DNA of 64,000 nt, taken from NCBI RefSeq assembly GCF_022699665.1, contig NZ_JALDNB010000005.1, positions 1 through 64,000 of the forward strand. The letters run 5' to 3'. The notes below the pieces were generated by a model, which was not told the DNA's origin, did not search any database, and worked only from the letters and a program-made list of their open reading frames with translations. Below, piece after piece: positions 37,299-46,078 of this stretch; the stretch's first letter is position 1; each line of letters starts with the position of its first letter. This stretch comes from Chryseobacterium aahli. Lineage in GTDB: Bacteria > Bacteroidota > Bacteroidia > Flavobacteriales > Weeksellaceae. The translations under genes were made by a program, and so were the position numbers.

Positions 37299-38765
37299 AT
37301 GCAACTAAAAATATACAATTCGCTTACAGCGGAAAAAGAAATATTCACTCCGATTTTAGAAGGAAACGTCGGGATGTACGTTTGTGGACCAACCGTTTAC
37401 AGCAATGTACATTTGGGAAATGTGCGAACTTTCCTTTCTTTCGATTTTATCTACAGAAGCTTAATGCATTTGGGATATAAAGTACGATATGTAAGAAATA
37501 TTACTGATGCAGGACACCTTACCGATGATGGAGACGTGAACAACGACAGATTTGTCAAGCAAACACGGTTGGAGAAATTGGAGCCAATGGAAATCGTGCA
37601 GAAATACACGGTCGATTTTCATAAAGTTTTGGAGATGTTTAATCTTCTTCCTCCGAATATTGAACCTACAGCTACAGGTCACATTGTCGAACAAATCGAA
37701 TTGACTCAGAAATTAATCGAAAAAGGTTTTGCTTACGAAAGTAACGGTTCGGTTTATTTTGATGTTTTAGAGTATAATAAAAGAGGGCTGAACTACGGTG
37801 AGTTGTCAAAACGTAATATCGAAGAACTTTTTGCCAACACCAGAGATCTTGACGGACAGGGAGAAAAGAAAAACCCACAGGATTTTGCGCTTTGGAAAAA
37901 AGCTTCCCCAGCACACATCATGCGTTGGAATTCTCCCTGGGGAGAAGGTTTCCCGGGATGGCATCTTGAATGTACAGCGATGAGTACTAAATATCTGGGC
38001 GATAAATTCGACATCCATGGAGGTGGAATGGATTTGAAATTCCCTCACCATGAATGTGAAATAGCACAAGGGAAAGCTTGCAACGATGTAGAACCGGTGA
38101 ATTACTGGATGCACGCCAATATGCTGACGATGAATTCTCAGCGTATGAGTAAGTCTACAGGGAATTATATTTTACCTAAACAATTGGTTTCAGGAGACAA
38201 TGATTTCTTCGAAAAACCTTTTCATCCAACAATCGTTCGTTTCTGCTTTCTACAGGCACATTATAGAAGTGTTTTAGATATTTCTAATGACGCAATGATC
38301 GCCAGCGAAAAAGGATTTACAAGATTAATGGAGGCAATTAAAATATTAAATTCAATTACTCCAAATGACCAGAAAGAATCTGATTTTAATCTTAAAGAAT
38401 GGAAAACTAAAGCTTATGACGCGCTGACTGATGATTTCAATTCTCCGGTTTTGATTGCGCATTTATTTGAAGCTGTAAAATTTATTTTTGCTTTAAAAGA
38501 TGAAAAAGAAACAGTTTCAACTGAAGATTTAGCAGAGTTAAAATCAACTTTAAATGCTTTGATATTTGATGTATTGGGACTTCAGGCAATTGAAGAAAAC
38601 AATAATGAAAAATTGGATCAGACATTGCAGGTTTTAATCGAACTAAGAAATCAGGCTAGAAAATCTAAAAACTTCGAACTTTCAGACCAGATCAGAGATA
38701 AACTCTTGGCTGAAGGTATTGAGTTGAAAGACGGAAGAGGCGGAACTTCTTACGTGTTAAATTAG
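37299..38765 (+). CDS. cysS: Cysteinyl-tRNA synthetase
   Basis: Class I aminoacyl-tRNA synthetase charging tRNA-Cys. The 488 aa carry the zinc/active-site cysteine in MYVCGPTVY (Cys29), the HIGH-type motif HLGN (38-41), WHLECTAMS and HHECEIAQG for zinc binding, and the KMSKS motif as RMSKS (about 281-285). The C-terminal DALR-like domain ends RGGTSYVL. Normal length for the family. It is followed by a large hairpin repeat. Confidence 0.98.
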   Translation: MQLKIYNSLTAEKEIFTPILEGNVGMYVCGPTVYSNVHLGNVRTFLSFDFIYRSLMHLGYKVRYVRNITDAGHLTDDGDVNNDRFVKQTRLEKLEPMEIVQKYTVDFHKVLEMFNLLPPNIEPTATGHIVEQIELTQKLIEKGFAYESNGSVYFDVLEYNKRGLNYGELSKRNIEELFANTRDLDGQGEKKNPQDFALWKKASPAHIMRWNSPWGEGFPGWHLECTAMSTKYLGDKFDIHGGGMDLKFPHHECEIAQGKACNDVEPVNYWMHANMLTMNSQRMSKSTGNYILPKQLVSGDNDFFEKPFHPTIVRFCFLQAHYRSVLDISNDAMIASEKGFTRLMEAIKILNSITPNDQKESDFNLKEWKTKAYDALTDDFNSPVLIAHLFEAVKFIFALKDEKETVSTEDLAELKSTLNALIFDVLGLQAIEENNNEKLDQTLQVLIELRNQARKSKNFELSDQIRDKLLAEGIELKDGRGGTSYVLN

Positions 38766-38787
38766 GAAAAAGTTTATCAAATTATAT

Positions 38788-38859
38788 CTCTCGCAGATTT
38801 TGCAAATTACGCAGATTTTTAAACAAAATTTTCTGCTTGATCTGCAAAATCTGCGAGAG
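38788..38859. repeat. Palindromic repeat/terminator between cysS and a convergent gene
   Basis: A 17-bp perfect stem (38788-38804 CTCTCGCAGATTTTGCA with 38843-38859), with a nested inner pair of GCAGATTTT/AAAA..TCTGC and a T-run after 38860. It can end transcription from cysS. The repeated CGCAGATTTTGC.. wording suggests it derives from a dispersed intergenic repeat. Confidence 0.8.
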
Positions 38860-38864
38860 TTTTT

Positions 38865-39416
38865 TTACCAATCATTAATCTTTTGTTCAGTAGTTTGGGT
38901 GAAGTCGAAAAGATTATCAAAAGTTACATCTATTATTTTGGCTTTTGATTTTTTAAAATTGCTTTTAATCTTTCCATATTTGTCTAAAGCAATGTCTTCG
39001 AGTGAAGAGTTTTGGTTTCCGGTAACAGGTATGTTTCCTATTAATAATGTATAATCTCCACCTTGTGATGTTATACTGCGAGCTGTCGCACGATATCTAC
39101 CATCTTTGAATTCAATATTAAAAAATCCAGAAAATCTTACATCATCACTTAAGGCTTCAGGTGTTCCTAACAGTGAATAACCAGCCTTTTTATGATCCAT
39201 AACAAGATTTGAAACGTGTCCTTCAATAATGTCTTCTTTTATTTCTGTAATCAATAAATTATTTCGTTTTTTAATCAATGCAATAATTTTTTCTTGAGTG
39301 TTTGATGTGGAATAAATTTTTCGCCAACTAACTTGCGAATTTTCAACAATGAAATTCTCCATTTGACCTGAAACAGATATTGAAAAAAGAATAAAAAAAA
39401 TATAGATTTTCTTCAT
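38865..39416 (-). CDS. Secreted protein, unknown function
   Basis: Not recognised. About 183 aa with a signal peptide (MKKIYIFFILFSISVSGQ) and a mature part that looks beta-rich with a lipocalin- or DUF4468-like pattern (VSWRKIYSTSNTQEKIIA, GHVSNLVMDHK, FFNIEFKDGRYRATARSI). The start at 39416 is chosen because a consensus -7 box (39429-39436) covers the next Met upstream. Its stop lies only 5 bp from the cysS-side palindrome, which acts as the shared terminator. Confidence 0.75.
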   Translation of the reverse strand: MKKIYIFFILFSISVSGQMENFIVENSQVSWRKIYSTSNTQEKIIALIKKRNNLLITEIKEDIIEGHVSNLVMDHKKAGYSLLGTPEALSDDVRFSGFFNIEFKDGRYRATARSITSQGGDYTLLIGNIPVTGNQNSSLEDIALDKYGKIKSNFKKSKAKIIDVTFDNLFDFTQTTEQKINDW

Positions 39417-39428
39417 ATTATTTTTTTT

Positions 39429-39436
39429 CAAATTTA
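39429..39436 (-). promoter_or_regulatory. -7 promoter box (TAAATTTG) on the reverse strand
   Basis: An exact TAnnTTTG match 12 bp before the chosen start of the secreted protein gene; it decides the start choice. Confidence 0.55.
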
Positions 39437-39514
39437 AATAATTATTTTTTTAACCAAATAAAAAATTGTTTAACTTAGTAACACTAAAACAATTACAAAT
39501 AAAATATTTATCAT

Positions 39515-40678
39515 ATGAAAAAACATTTATTCCCTATTCTTCTCTTATTACTTGGAAATACAGTTAATGCACAGCAAGATTTTTTTGCGCTGGCAGGTAA
39601 GGATTCTCCAAGAATTGAGTTCAGTGATTTCCGTGCAATGAATGCAGACGGAACTTCCGGTCAAAGTATTTTTGGCGTTTCTTCTGAAGCTCATGTGATG
39701 TCTCAGGAAAGAAAATCTTCGGTTACAGAAGATAAAACGTCATACAATCATGCCCAGTCGATGACTCTAGCGGCTTTGGCTTATGATTCTTCTGGTAACA
39801 ATTTGGTGTATATGCCGATGTTTTCCTCCAATGTTTACGTTTTAAATCAAAAAACGAAGGAAATTACATTGGTAGAAAATAAGATTGCCACAGTAACATC
39901 TTGTGATATCAATTCTCACATTACCCGGATGACCACCGGTTATGATGGAAATATTTATGCCATCAACAATGCTGGAACTCAGTTTATTCAGATTAGTAAA
40001 AAGAACAATCAGTACATTGTAAACGACCTTGGAATTATCAAAGATGATGCTGCAAATGGTAAGAATTCTTTCACAGCTATGGAAAGCGGTTTTGGTGGAG
40101 ATATGATTGCTGACGGAGATAATAATTTCTATGTGTTCTCAACTGCAGGAAACGTTTTTAAAGTTTCAACGAAAGAATTAAAGGCAAAATTTGTCGGCAA
40201 AATATCAGGACTTCCTGAAACGTATTCTGTAAACGGAGCAGCCGTGAATTCTAAAGGTAAAGTGGTAATTGCAAGTGCAAAAGGAGCGGCTTTATACGAA
40301 CTAAGCCTTGATAATCTTGAAGCAAAACAACTTCCTGGCGAAACTAACCTGCATATTTACGATTTGGCAAGTAAGTATTTTGTCAATGACAGAGCAGCTT
40401 CTGCAACTGTTTTTGCTAATTTAGATGTATATCCGACGAAAGTTGATGAGCATTTCATTTATGTCAATGTGAATGACAAATCGGTAAAAGGAAACATCAA
40501 AATAAATGTTTTTGATTTGTCAGGAAAAGCTGTTTTGACGCAGAAATTATCTGTGAAAGAAGGTCAATTAAACCAACAGGTTGATCTTAAAAATTTAGTA
40601 AGTGGTTCGTATCTCGTCAATATTACAGATGAAGCCGGTAAAGCTTTATTGAATAAAAAAATTCTTGTAACAGAATAA
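39515..40678 (+). CDS. T9SS-exported protein with beta-propeller-like repeats
   Basis: A 387-aa secreted protein: signal peptide (1-19, ...GNTVNA), then blade-like repeats typical of a beta-propeller (NNLVYMPMFSSNVYVLNQKT, GYDGNIYAINNAG, DGDNNFYVFSTAGNVFKVST, KGKVVIASAKGAALYELSL), and a C-terminal type A T9SS sorting tail (about 310-387, DVYPTKVDEHFIYV ... LVSGSYLVNI ... KILVTE). No enzyme domain recognised. It is monocistronic with its own terminator. Confidence 0.85.
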   Translation: MKKHLFPILLLLLGNTVNAQQDFFALAGKDSPRIEFSDFRAMNADGTSGQSIFGVSSEAHVMSQERKSSVTEDKTSYNHAQSMTLAALAYDSSGNNLVYMPMFSSNVYVLNQKTKEITLVENKIATVTSCDINSHITRMTTGYDGNIYAINNAGTQFIQISKKNNQYIVNDLGIIKDDAANGKNSFTAMESGFGGDMIADGDNNFYVFSTAGNVFKVSTKELKAKFVGKISGLPETYSVNGAAVNSKGKVVIASAKGAALYELSLDNLEAKQLPGETNLHIYDLASKYFVNDRAASATVFANLDVYPTKVDEHFIYVNVNDKSVKGNIKINVFDLSGKAVLTQKLSVKEGQLNQQVDLKNLVSGSYLVNITDEAGKALLNKKILVTE

Positions 40679-40704
40679 ATTTTGATTTTTTAAATGATTA
40701 GAAG

Positions 40705-40737
40705 AACCTTTTTTCAAACTTGAAAAAAGGTTTTTTT
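40705..40737 (+). terminator. Terminator of the T9SS propeller gene
   Basis: A 13-bp perfect stem (40705-40717 with 40720-40732) and a T-run. Confidence 0.9.
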
Positions 40738-40807
40738 AATGATAATTTGACATTGTAACCATTTGTATTTCAATTTTAAAACTGTATTTTTATCAAAAAA
40801 TAGATAG

Positions 40808-43459
40808 ATGAAATTATATTTTAACGTTAGCTATCGGGCAAAAGCTGGTGAAAATCTGCAGTTGAAGATTAGCGAAAATGGCAATGCGTCTAAAATTCAC
40901 GCCATGTTTTATACAGAAGATGGCTTTTGGAAATGCGAAGTAGATTATTTTTCAAAATCAATTTCTTACCATTATCAGCTTGTTGACGATAAAAATAATG
41001 TCGTAAGACAAGAATTTGTTTCTCATGAATTGGGTTTTCCTCATAACTACAAAGAGTTTTTGATCTTTGATCAGTGGAACAGTAAAAACTTCCCTGAAAA
41101 TTATCTCAATAATAAAATATTACATAATAAACTCAATCAGTTTGGTCCGAAAAAGTTATCTGTTCTTAAGAAGCATAGTCATTTATTCAGAATTGAAGCA
41201 CCTATTTACAATCCAAATTGGGAAATCGTCTTGTTTGGAAATGCGGAATCTTTAGGAAATTGGGATTATAACAAAGCCGTTCATCTTTCCCAGACTGATT
41301 TTGGTATTTGGGAAACGTCTGTAGAAATCCCTGAGAATCATTTAATTCAATACAAATATGCGATTTTTGACAAAGATGCAGGAAAAGTCATTGATGTAGA
41401 GAGCGGAGAAAACAGGTACACGATTCCTAATCTTCAGAAAGATGTTTTACAAATTTGTGCAGATCATTACTTTAAATTTAAGTCTTACCAAATGTACCAC
41501 GATGCGGGAGTTGCGGTTCCTGTATTCTCTTTGCGAAGTGAGGAGGGTTTTGGAGTTGGTGAGTTTTCAGATTTAAAAAAATTGGCAGATTGGGCTAATG
41601 AAACGTCATTAGGTATTATTCAGATTTTACCGATCAATGATACAACAGCAAACTATTCTTGGACAGATTCTTATCCTTATGCTGCAGTTTCTGTGTATGC
41701 TTTACATCCGCAGTATATTTCAATTCAAAATTTAGATTACAAATTACCTAAGGATTTAGTTAAAGAATTTGAGGCTGAACAATCAGAATTAAATTCTTTA
41801 GATTTAATTGATTATGAAAAGATGATTTCTTGTAAATGGAAATATCTTAAAGCGGTTTTTAATCTAGAAAAAGAAAAGATTTATAAAGACCGAAACTTTA
41901 AAAAGTTTTTAAAGGATAATGAAACCTGGCTTTTACCATATTCGGCTTTTTGCGTTTTAAGAGATAAATATAAAACACCAAACTTCAATAACTGGAAAAC
42001 CCATAAAAAATATATCGCAGGAAAAATAGCGCCATTTTTCTCTGTTAAGAGTAAAGATTATGATGCTTCAATGCTTCATGCCTGGGTGCAGTTTCAACTT
42101 CATCAACAACTGAAAGATGCTGTCGACTATATTCATAGTTTAGGAGTTTCTTTAAAAGGAGATTTGCCAATTGGTATTTACAGACATTCTGTAGAAGCAT
42201 GGACGGAACCTGAATTATTCGGAATGGATTTTCAGGCAGGTGCACCGCCAGATCAGTTTACTGAACTTGGACAAAACTGGGAATTCCCGACCTATAATTG
42301 GGATGCTATGAAAGCTGATGATTTCCAGTGGTGGAAAAACAGATTTAAAGCATTGGAGCAATATTTTGATGCGATGAGAATCGATCATATTCTCGGGTTT
42401 TTCAGAATTTGGAGAATGCCAATTTCTGCAACGCAAGGGATTTTAGGGTATTTTTACCCGGCTATTCCTGTTGTCTTGGAAGAATTTAAAGCAAGGCATA
42501 TTCCTTTTGATTTCGACAGATACTGTAAGCCGTTTATCAACGATTTGATACTTTGGAATTATTTCGGAGAGCAAAGTAATAAGGCTTTAGAATTTTTAAA
42601 TAATAATTTAGACGGAACCTATTCTTTCAAAGAAGAATTTGATACTCAAAGAAAGCTTGCAGACTATTTTAAGAAAAAAACTGTGGGTTCTATAGAAGAA
42701 CAATTGATTTTGCTTTGTGCCAATGTTTTGTTTTTAACTGAGGAAAGAGATGAGCAAACGGTGTATCATCCGAGATTTAATGCATTTAAAACTGAATCGT
42801 ATAAATATCTTTCAGATTGGGAGAAAAAGGCAATTTATGAATTGTATCAGGATTATTTCTTCAAGAGACAAGATTTTATGTGGAAAGAAAAGGCAATGGA
42901 AAAGCTTCCGGTCATTTTAAACTCTACAAAAATGTTGATTTGCGGAGAAGATTTAGGAATGGTTCCGGATTGTGTTCCTGAAGTGATGGATGAATTGGCG
43001 ATTGTTGCTTTGAAAGTTCAGAGAATGCCATCAGAACAGATTCCTTTTTACAATCCTAAAAATGCGGGTTATCTGAATGTGGTCACAGCTTCATCTCACG
43101 ACAGTTCAACACTGCGACAATGGTGGAAAGAAAATTCTGAATTAACTCAGCGATTTTATAATCAGCAATTGATGCAGTATGGTAAAACTCCTGAGAATTT
43201 AGAACCTCATTTGGCTGAAATCATTATGAAACAACATCTGTACAATGATGCGATGCTTGCAATTTTTCCGATTCAGGAATTCTTTGCAACAGATGAAAAA
43301 TTGACCAATCCCAATATGGATAATGAAAGAATTAATAATCCTTCAGTATTTCCGCACTATTGGCGGTACAGAATGCATTTATATGTAGAAAGTTTAACGG
43401 AAAATGAATCTTTTAATCAAAAAATTTCAGATTGGAACAAAGACAGTGGTCGTGCTTGA
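40808..43459 (+). CDS. malQ: 4-alpha-glucanotransferase with N-terminal starch-binding domains
   Basis: A GH77 amylomaltase that transfers alpha-1,4-glucan chains in maltodextrin metabolism. The 883 aa are much longer than E. coli MalQ because of two N-terminal CBM20-like modules (about 1-100 and 115-225; WEIVLFGNAESLGNWDYNKA). The GH77 body starts at AVPVFSLRSEEGFGVGEFSD (about 235) and includes GDLPIGIYRHSVEAW, MRIDHILGFFRIWRMP (about 523-538, with the nucleophile Asp), ICGEDLGMVPDCVPEV (acid/base Glu, about 716) and TASSHDSSTLRQWW. This two-CBM layout is known for DPE2/Bacteroidota-type enzymes. No signal peptide; cytoplasmic. Confidence 0.95.
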   Translation: MKLYFNVSYRAKAGENLQLKISENGNASKIHAMFYTEDGFWKCEVDYFSKSISYHYQLVDDKNNVVRQEFVSHELGFPHNYKEFLIFDQWNSKNFPENYLNNKILHNKLNQFGPKKLSVLKKHSHLFRIEAPIYNPNWEIVLFGNAESLGNWDYNKAVHLSQTDFGIWETSVEIPENHLIQYKYAIFDKDAGKVIDVESGENRYTIPNLQKDVLQICADHYFKFKSYQMYHDAGVAVPVFSLRSEEGFGVGEFSDLKKLADWANETSLGIIQILPINDTTANYSWTDSYPYAAVSVYALHPQYISIQNLDYKLPKDLVKEFEAEQSELNSLDLIDYEKMISCKWKYLKAVFNLEKEKIYKDRNFKKFLKDNETWLLPYSAFCVLRDKYKTPNFNNWKTHKKYIAGKIAPFFSVKSKDYDASMLHAWVQFQLHQQLKDAVDYIHSLGVSLKGDLPIGIYRHSVEAWTEPELFGMDFQAGAPPDQFTELGQNWEFPTYNWDAMKADDFQWWKNRFKALEQYFDAMRIDHILGFFRIWRMPISATQGILGYFYPAIPVVLEEFKARHIPFDFDRYCKPFINDLILWNYFGEQSNKALEFLNNNLDGTYSFKEEFDTQRKLADYFKKKTVGSIEEQLILLCANVLFLTEERDEQTVYHPRFNAFKTESYKYLSDWEKKAIYELYQDYFFKRQDFMWKEKAMEKLPVILNSTKMLICGEDLGMVPDCVPEVMDELAIVALKVQRMPSEQIPFYNPKNAGYLNVVTASSHDSSTLRQWWKENSELTQRFYNQQLMQYGKTPENLEPHLAEIIMKQHLYNDAMLAIFPIQEFFATDEKLTNPNMDNERINNPSVFPHYWRYRMHLYVESLTENESFNQKISDWNKDSGRA

Positions 43460-43502
43460 TGAAAATAATGGTATTGATTATCAGTTGATTAAAATATTTA
43501 TA

Positions 43503-43539
43503 AAAGAAGTTTTACTTTAGGGTTTAACTTCTTTTTTTT
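43503..43539 (+). terminator. Terminator after malQ
   Basis: A 10-bp stem (AAAAGAAGTT with AACTTCTTTT), a 14-nt loop and a T-run, 42 bp after the malQ stop. Confidence 0.8.
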
Positions 43540-43600
43540 CTTTACATCCAAAAGACAAGAATGAGAGTTCTGAACAATTAACTAATTAATGCTTATAGAA

Positions 43601-44605
43601 ATGAAAAAAATACTTTTGGGATTTGCTTTGACTTTAGCGACTTTGTCGTTTGCTCAGCAATATCCAAATAACGGATATGGAAATGACGGATACGGAGATA
43701 ATGACGGATATTACTCTGATCAGGATGATCAAAACTATTTCCCGGACGATTATTACTACAATTATCCTCAGGATTATTATCCTCAAGATTATTATCAGAG
43801 TCAGTACAGCGATTATAGAAATAGTATAGTCAATATCAATTGGAATGTTTTCTTCCAGCAAAATAGATTAAACCGTTGGCAAATTGATCAGATTTTATAT
43901 TTGAACAACCTGTACTCAAGCTTTTCCGGATGGAATAATTTTTACAGATATAACCCAGACAGATGGTATTATGACAGATTCTATGCCATGGAAAGAATTT
44001 TAGGACCAAGAGTGTTTGTTGTTTTCCAAAACAATTATTATCACAGACAAAGTCCGATTGTTTATTTCCAAAACTATAGAAGAACATATTATTCGCCGAG
44101 GTTTAGGGTAATGCCAAGATACAGAAATGTAAATATTAATGTTTACAGAGTAGACAGAAACAGTTTCAGAAGAAATGATAACCCTACTTTGAATGTAGTT
44201 AGAAATTCAGGATTCAGAAATGGAAATAACAATAATTCCGGTGGATTTAGAAATCAAAATAATGCAGTGAGAGGAAATAATGGAAATAGTGGTGGTTTCA
44301 GAAATTCTGATAATGGAGTTCGAGGTAATAACGGCGTAAGAGGTAATAACGGAAATGGTGGAATGAGAGGAAACGAAAATGCCGGCGGTGGATTTAGAAA
44401 TAATAATAGATCCGAAGCGAGTACACCGAGAGCTGCTGAACCGAGAAGGTCTGAAAATAATGGTACAAGAGGAAACGGAGGATTCAGATCTCAGCAAAGA
44501 GGCGAAAGTGCCAGCCCTAGACAAAATAGCACACCAAGACAACAAAACAGTGGAGGTGAAGGAAGAAGTTCAGGTGGCTTCAGAAACAGCTTAGTTAGAA
44601 ATTAG
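43601..44605 (+). CDS. Secreted low-complexity protein (Tyr/Asp-rich, then Arg-Gly-Asn-rich)
   Basis: Not recognised. About 334 aa with signal peptide MKKILLGFALTLATLSFA-QQ, a Tyr/Asp/Asn-rich acidic stretch (NGYGNDGYGDND..., DYYPQDYYQSQ), a folded-looking middle (about 70-180) rich in Tyr, Phe and Arg, and a long C-terminal tail of Arg-Gly-Asn repeats (GGFRN, VRGNNG) reaching the end. The acid-rich front and basic tail are opposite in charge. A start 4 codons upstream is possible, but the signal peptide fits 43601. Low-complexity RGN tails suggest binding of a polymer such as nucleic acid or polysaccharide; that is only an inference. Confidence 0.75.
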   Translation: MKKILLGFALTLATLSFAQQYPNNGYGNDGYGDNDGYYSDQDDQNYFPDDYYYNYPQDYYPQDYYQSQYSDYRNSIVNINWNVFFQQNRLNRWQIDQILYLNNLYSSFSGWNNFYRYNPDRWYYDRFYAMERILGPRVFVVFQNNYYHRQSPIVYFQNYRRTYYSPRFRVMPRYRNVNINVYRVDRNSFRRNDNPTLNVVRNSGFRNGNNNNSGGFRNQNNAVRGNNGNSGGFRNSDNGVRGNNGVRGNNGNGGMRGNENAGGGFRNNNRSEASTPRAAEPRRSENNGTRGNGGFRSQQRGESASPRQNSTPRQQNSGGEGRSSGGFRNSLVRN

Positions 44606-44632
44606 TTTTCATATATTATATTTGAGTGGTGT

Positions 44633-44665
44633 GGAGATTGGGTTTTATTACCTAATCTCCTTTTA
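44633..44665 (+). terminator. Terminator after the RGN-rich protein gene
   Basis: A 10-bp stem with one G-U (GGAGATTGGG / CCTAATCTCC), an 8-nt loop and TTTTA. Confidence 0.8.
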
Positions 44666-44789
44666 TTTAATATAAATTATAAAAATATTAATATTAAAAT
44701 TTAACATTATTTATGAATTTAGCATTTAACTTTACTTAAAAATGCATATCAAATAGATATAACAAAACAATTAATTAATTTAAAACAAA

Positions 44790-45251
44790 ATGAAAAAATT
44801 AGTATTAGCAATAGCGTTTATCGGAATGGGAAGTTTTGCAATGGCTCAACAGGTTCCTCAGGATAAAAAAATAAACAGAGAGGAAATGAAGCAGAAGATG
44901 CAGCAAAAAGAGCAGGAAAGAATGGCTGAAATGCAGAAAGAGCTGAATTTAAATCAAAGTCAAATTGCTCAAATCAAAGGTCTTCATGAAAAAAGAAAAG
45001 CTGAAATGAAGAATGACTTCGAAAAAAATAAAGAGCAGAGACAAGCGAGAATGGAACAGATGAAGGCAAAAAGACAGCAGATGGATAATGATATGAAAAA
45101 GATTCTTTCGCCGGAACAATATGATAAATGGCAAGCCGGAAAAAAAGCAAAAATGGAAGAAAGAAGAGCGATGATGAAAGAAAAAGGTTTTAAGGGTGAC
45201 AGAAAAATAAGACATGGTTTGAAACCAGCACCTCAAGCCCAAGTAAACTGA
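44790..45251 (+). CDS. Periplasmic helical protein, Spy/CpxP-like or DUF4890-like
   Basis: A 153-aa secreted protein: signal peptide (1-19, ...GSFAMA), then a nearly continuous charged helix rich in Lys, Glu, Gln and Met (EEMKQKMQQKEQERMAEMQKE...) and a SPEQYDKWQAGKKAKMEER motif (about 108-126) like the LTPEQ segments of Spy/CpxP periplasmic chaperones. The family assignment is by composition and pattern and remains moderate. It has its own terminator; the 184-bp gap before it is AT-rich with the terminator of the preceding gene and no other feature. Confidence 0.7.
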   Translation: MKKLVLAIAFIGMGSFAMAQQVPQDKKINREEMKQKMQQKEQERMAEMQKELNLNQSQIAQIKGLHEKRKAEMKNDFEKNKEQRQARMEQMKAKRQQMDNDMKKILSPEQYDKWQAGKKAKMEERRAMMKEKGFKGDRKIRHGLKPAPQAQVN

Positions 45252-45282
45252 TAGTTTATAATTTTGATTTTTTAATGTTATG

Positions 45283-45309
45283 AGGGTGGAAGCAATTCCA
45301 TCCTTTTTT
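45283..45309 (+). terminator. Terminator of the helical periplasmic protein gene
   Basis: A 9-bp stem with one G-U (45283-45291 with 45296-45304), a GCAA tetraloop and a T-run. Confidence 0.85.
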
Positions 45310-45365
45310 GTATTCAATCTAAATCTAAATTTGGCTGAAAACTTTTCAATTCGCCTTATAATGCG

Positions 45366-45373
45366 TAATTTTG
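45366..45373 (+). promoter_or_regulatory. -7 promoter box (TAATTTTG) of the ferritin gene
   Basis: An exact TAnnTTTG match 16 bp before the ATG. Confidence 0.6.
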
Positions 45374-45389
45374 AGTATAAATTTTTATT

Positions 45390-45899
45390 ATGGTAAGCGA
45401 AAAAATAGCACAGTTAATAAACGAACAAATAGCTCACGAGCAATATGCTGCTCAATATTATCTTTCAATGTCTGCATGGTTTTCTGCAAAAGATCTTGAT
45501 GGAATTGCCAATTACTTCAGAGTTCAATGTAAAGAAGAATTGATGCACGCAGATAAAATGTTTGATTTTCTAAACGATGTAGGAGGTCAAATCATCATTG
45601 GTGAAATTGCAAAACCACCTTATGAATTTAATGATGCAGTTGATATTTTTGAAAAAGCTCTTGAGCACGAGAAAAAAGTAACAAAAAGTATTTTTAACAT
45701 CGTAAAAAATGCAAATGATGAGGGAGATTTTGCTACAACTTCTTTCTTACAATGGTTCATTAACGAGCAAGTGGAAGAGGAAGCGAGTGCATCACAGTAC
45801 GTGACCAAAATTAAGATGGTTTGTGATAATCCATCAGCATTGTATCTTTTTGATCAGGAGCTGGCACAGAGAGTTTTTGTACCAGATACGAAGGCTTAA
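45390..45899 (+). CDS. ftnA: Non-haem ferritin
   Basis: An iron-storage ferritin of 169 aa, the usual subunit length. The dinuclear ferroxidase ligands are in place: Glu17 (HEQYAAQ), Glu50 and His53 (KEELMHADK), with Glu94 (EHEKKVTKS) and Gln/Glu near 127 (NEQVEEEASA). Residues for a haem site (bacterioferritin Met) are not apparent. It is monocistronic with its own promoter and followed by the unusual G/C-tract element. Confidence 0.95.
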   Translation: MVSEKIAQLINEQIAHEQYAAQYYLSMSAWFSAKDLDGIANYFRVQCKEELMHADKMFDFLNDVGGQIIIGEIAKPPYEFNDAVDIFEKALEHEKKVTKSIFNIVKNANDEGDFATTSFLQWFINEQVEEEASASQYVTKIKMVCDNPSALYLFDQELAQRVFVPDTKA

Positions 45900-45918
45900 T
45901 TTATTTAGGAATATAAAC

Positions 45919-46055
45919 AAGTATCGGGGGGCCCCAAACAGCCCCCCCAAAAATTTAAGGTTAAATTTAAAAAAGGTTTAAAAAAAAATACTATGTTTTA
46001 TTTTTTTTTTTAATAAAAACTTTTAGGGGCGCCACAAATGGTCCCCCCGATACTT
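45919..46055. repeat. G/C-tract inverted-repeat element (MITE-like)
   Basis: A 137-bp unit with 13-bp perfect terminal inverted repeats AAGTATCGGGGGG (45919-45931; 46043-46055 in inverse). Similarity extends inward in diverged form for about 25 more bases (CCCCAAACAGCCCCCCC against ACCATTTGTGGCGCCCC). The centre is almost pure A/T. It lies between the convergent ends of ferritin and the helicase gene, and could also act as a terminator on both strands. There is no coding capacity. Confidence 0.75.
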
Positions 46056-46078
46056 TGTAAGGTAATTTGGAAATCAGG

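Noticed and set aside
44207..44545. 112-codon reverse frame opposite the RGN-rich tail
   Set aside because: Low-complexity Ser/Ile product caused by the repeats of the real gene; no signal or promoter.
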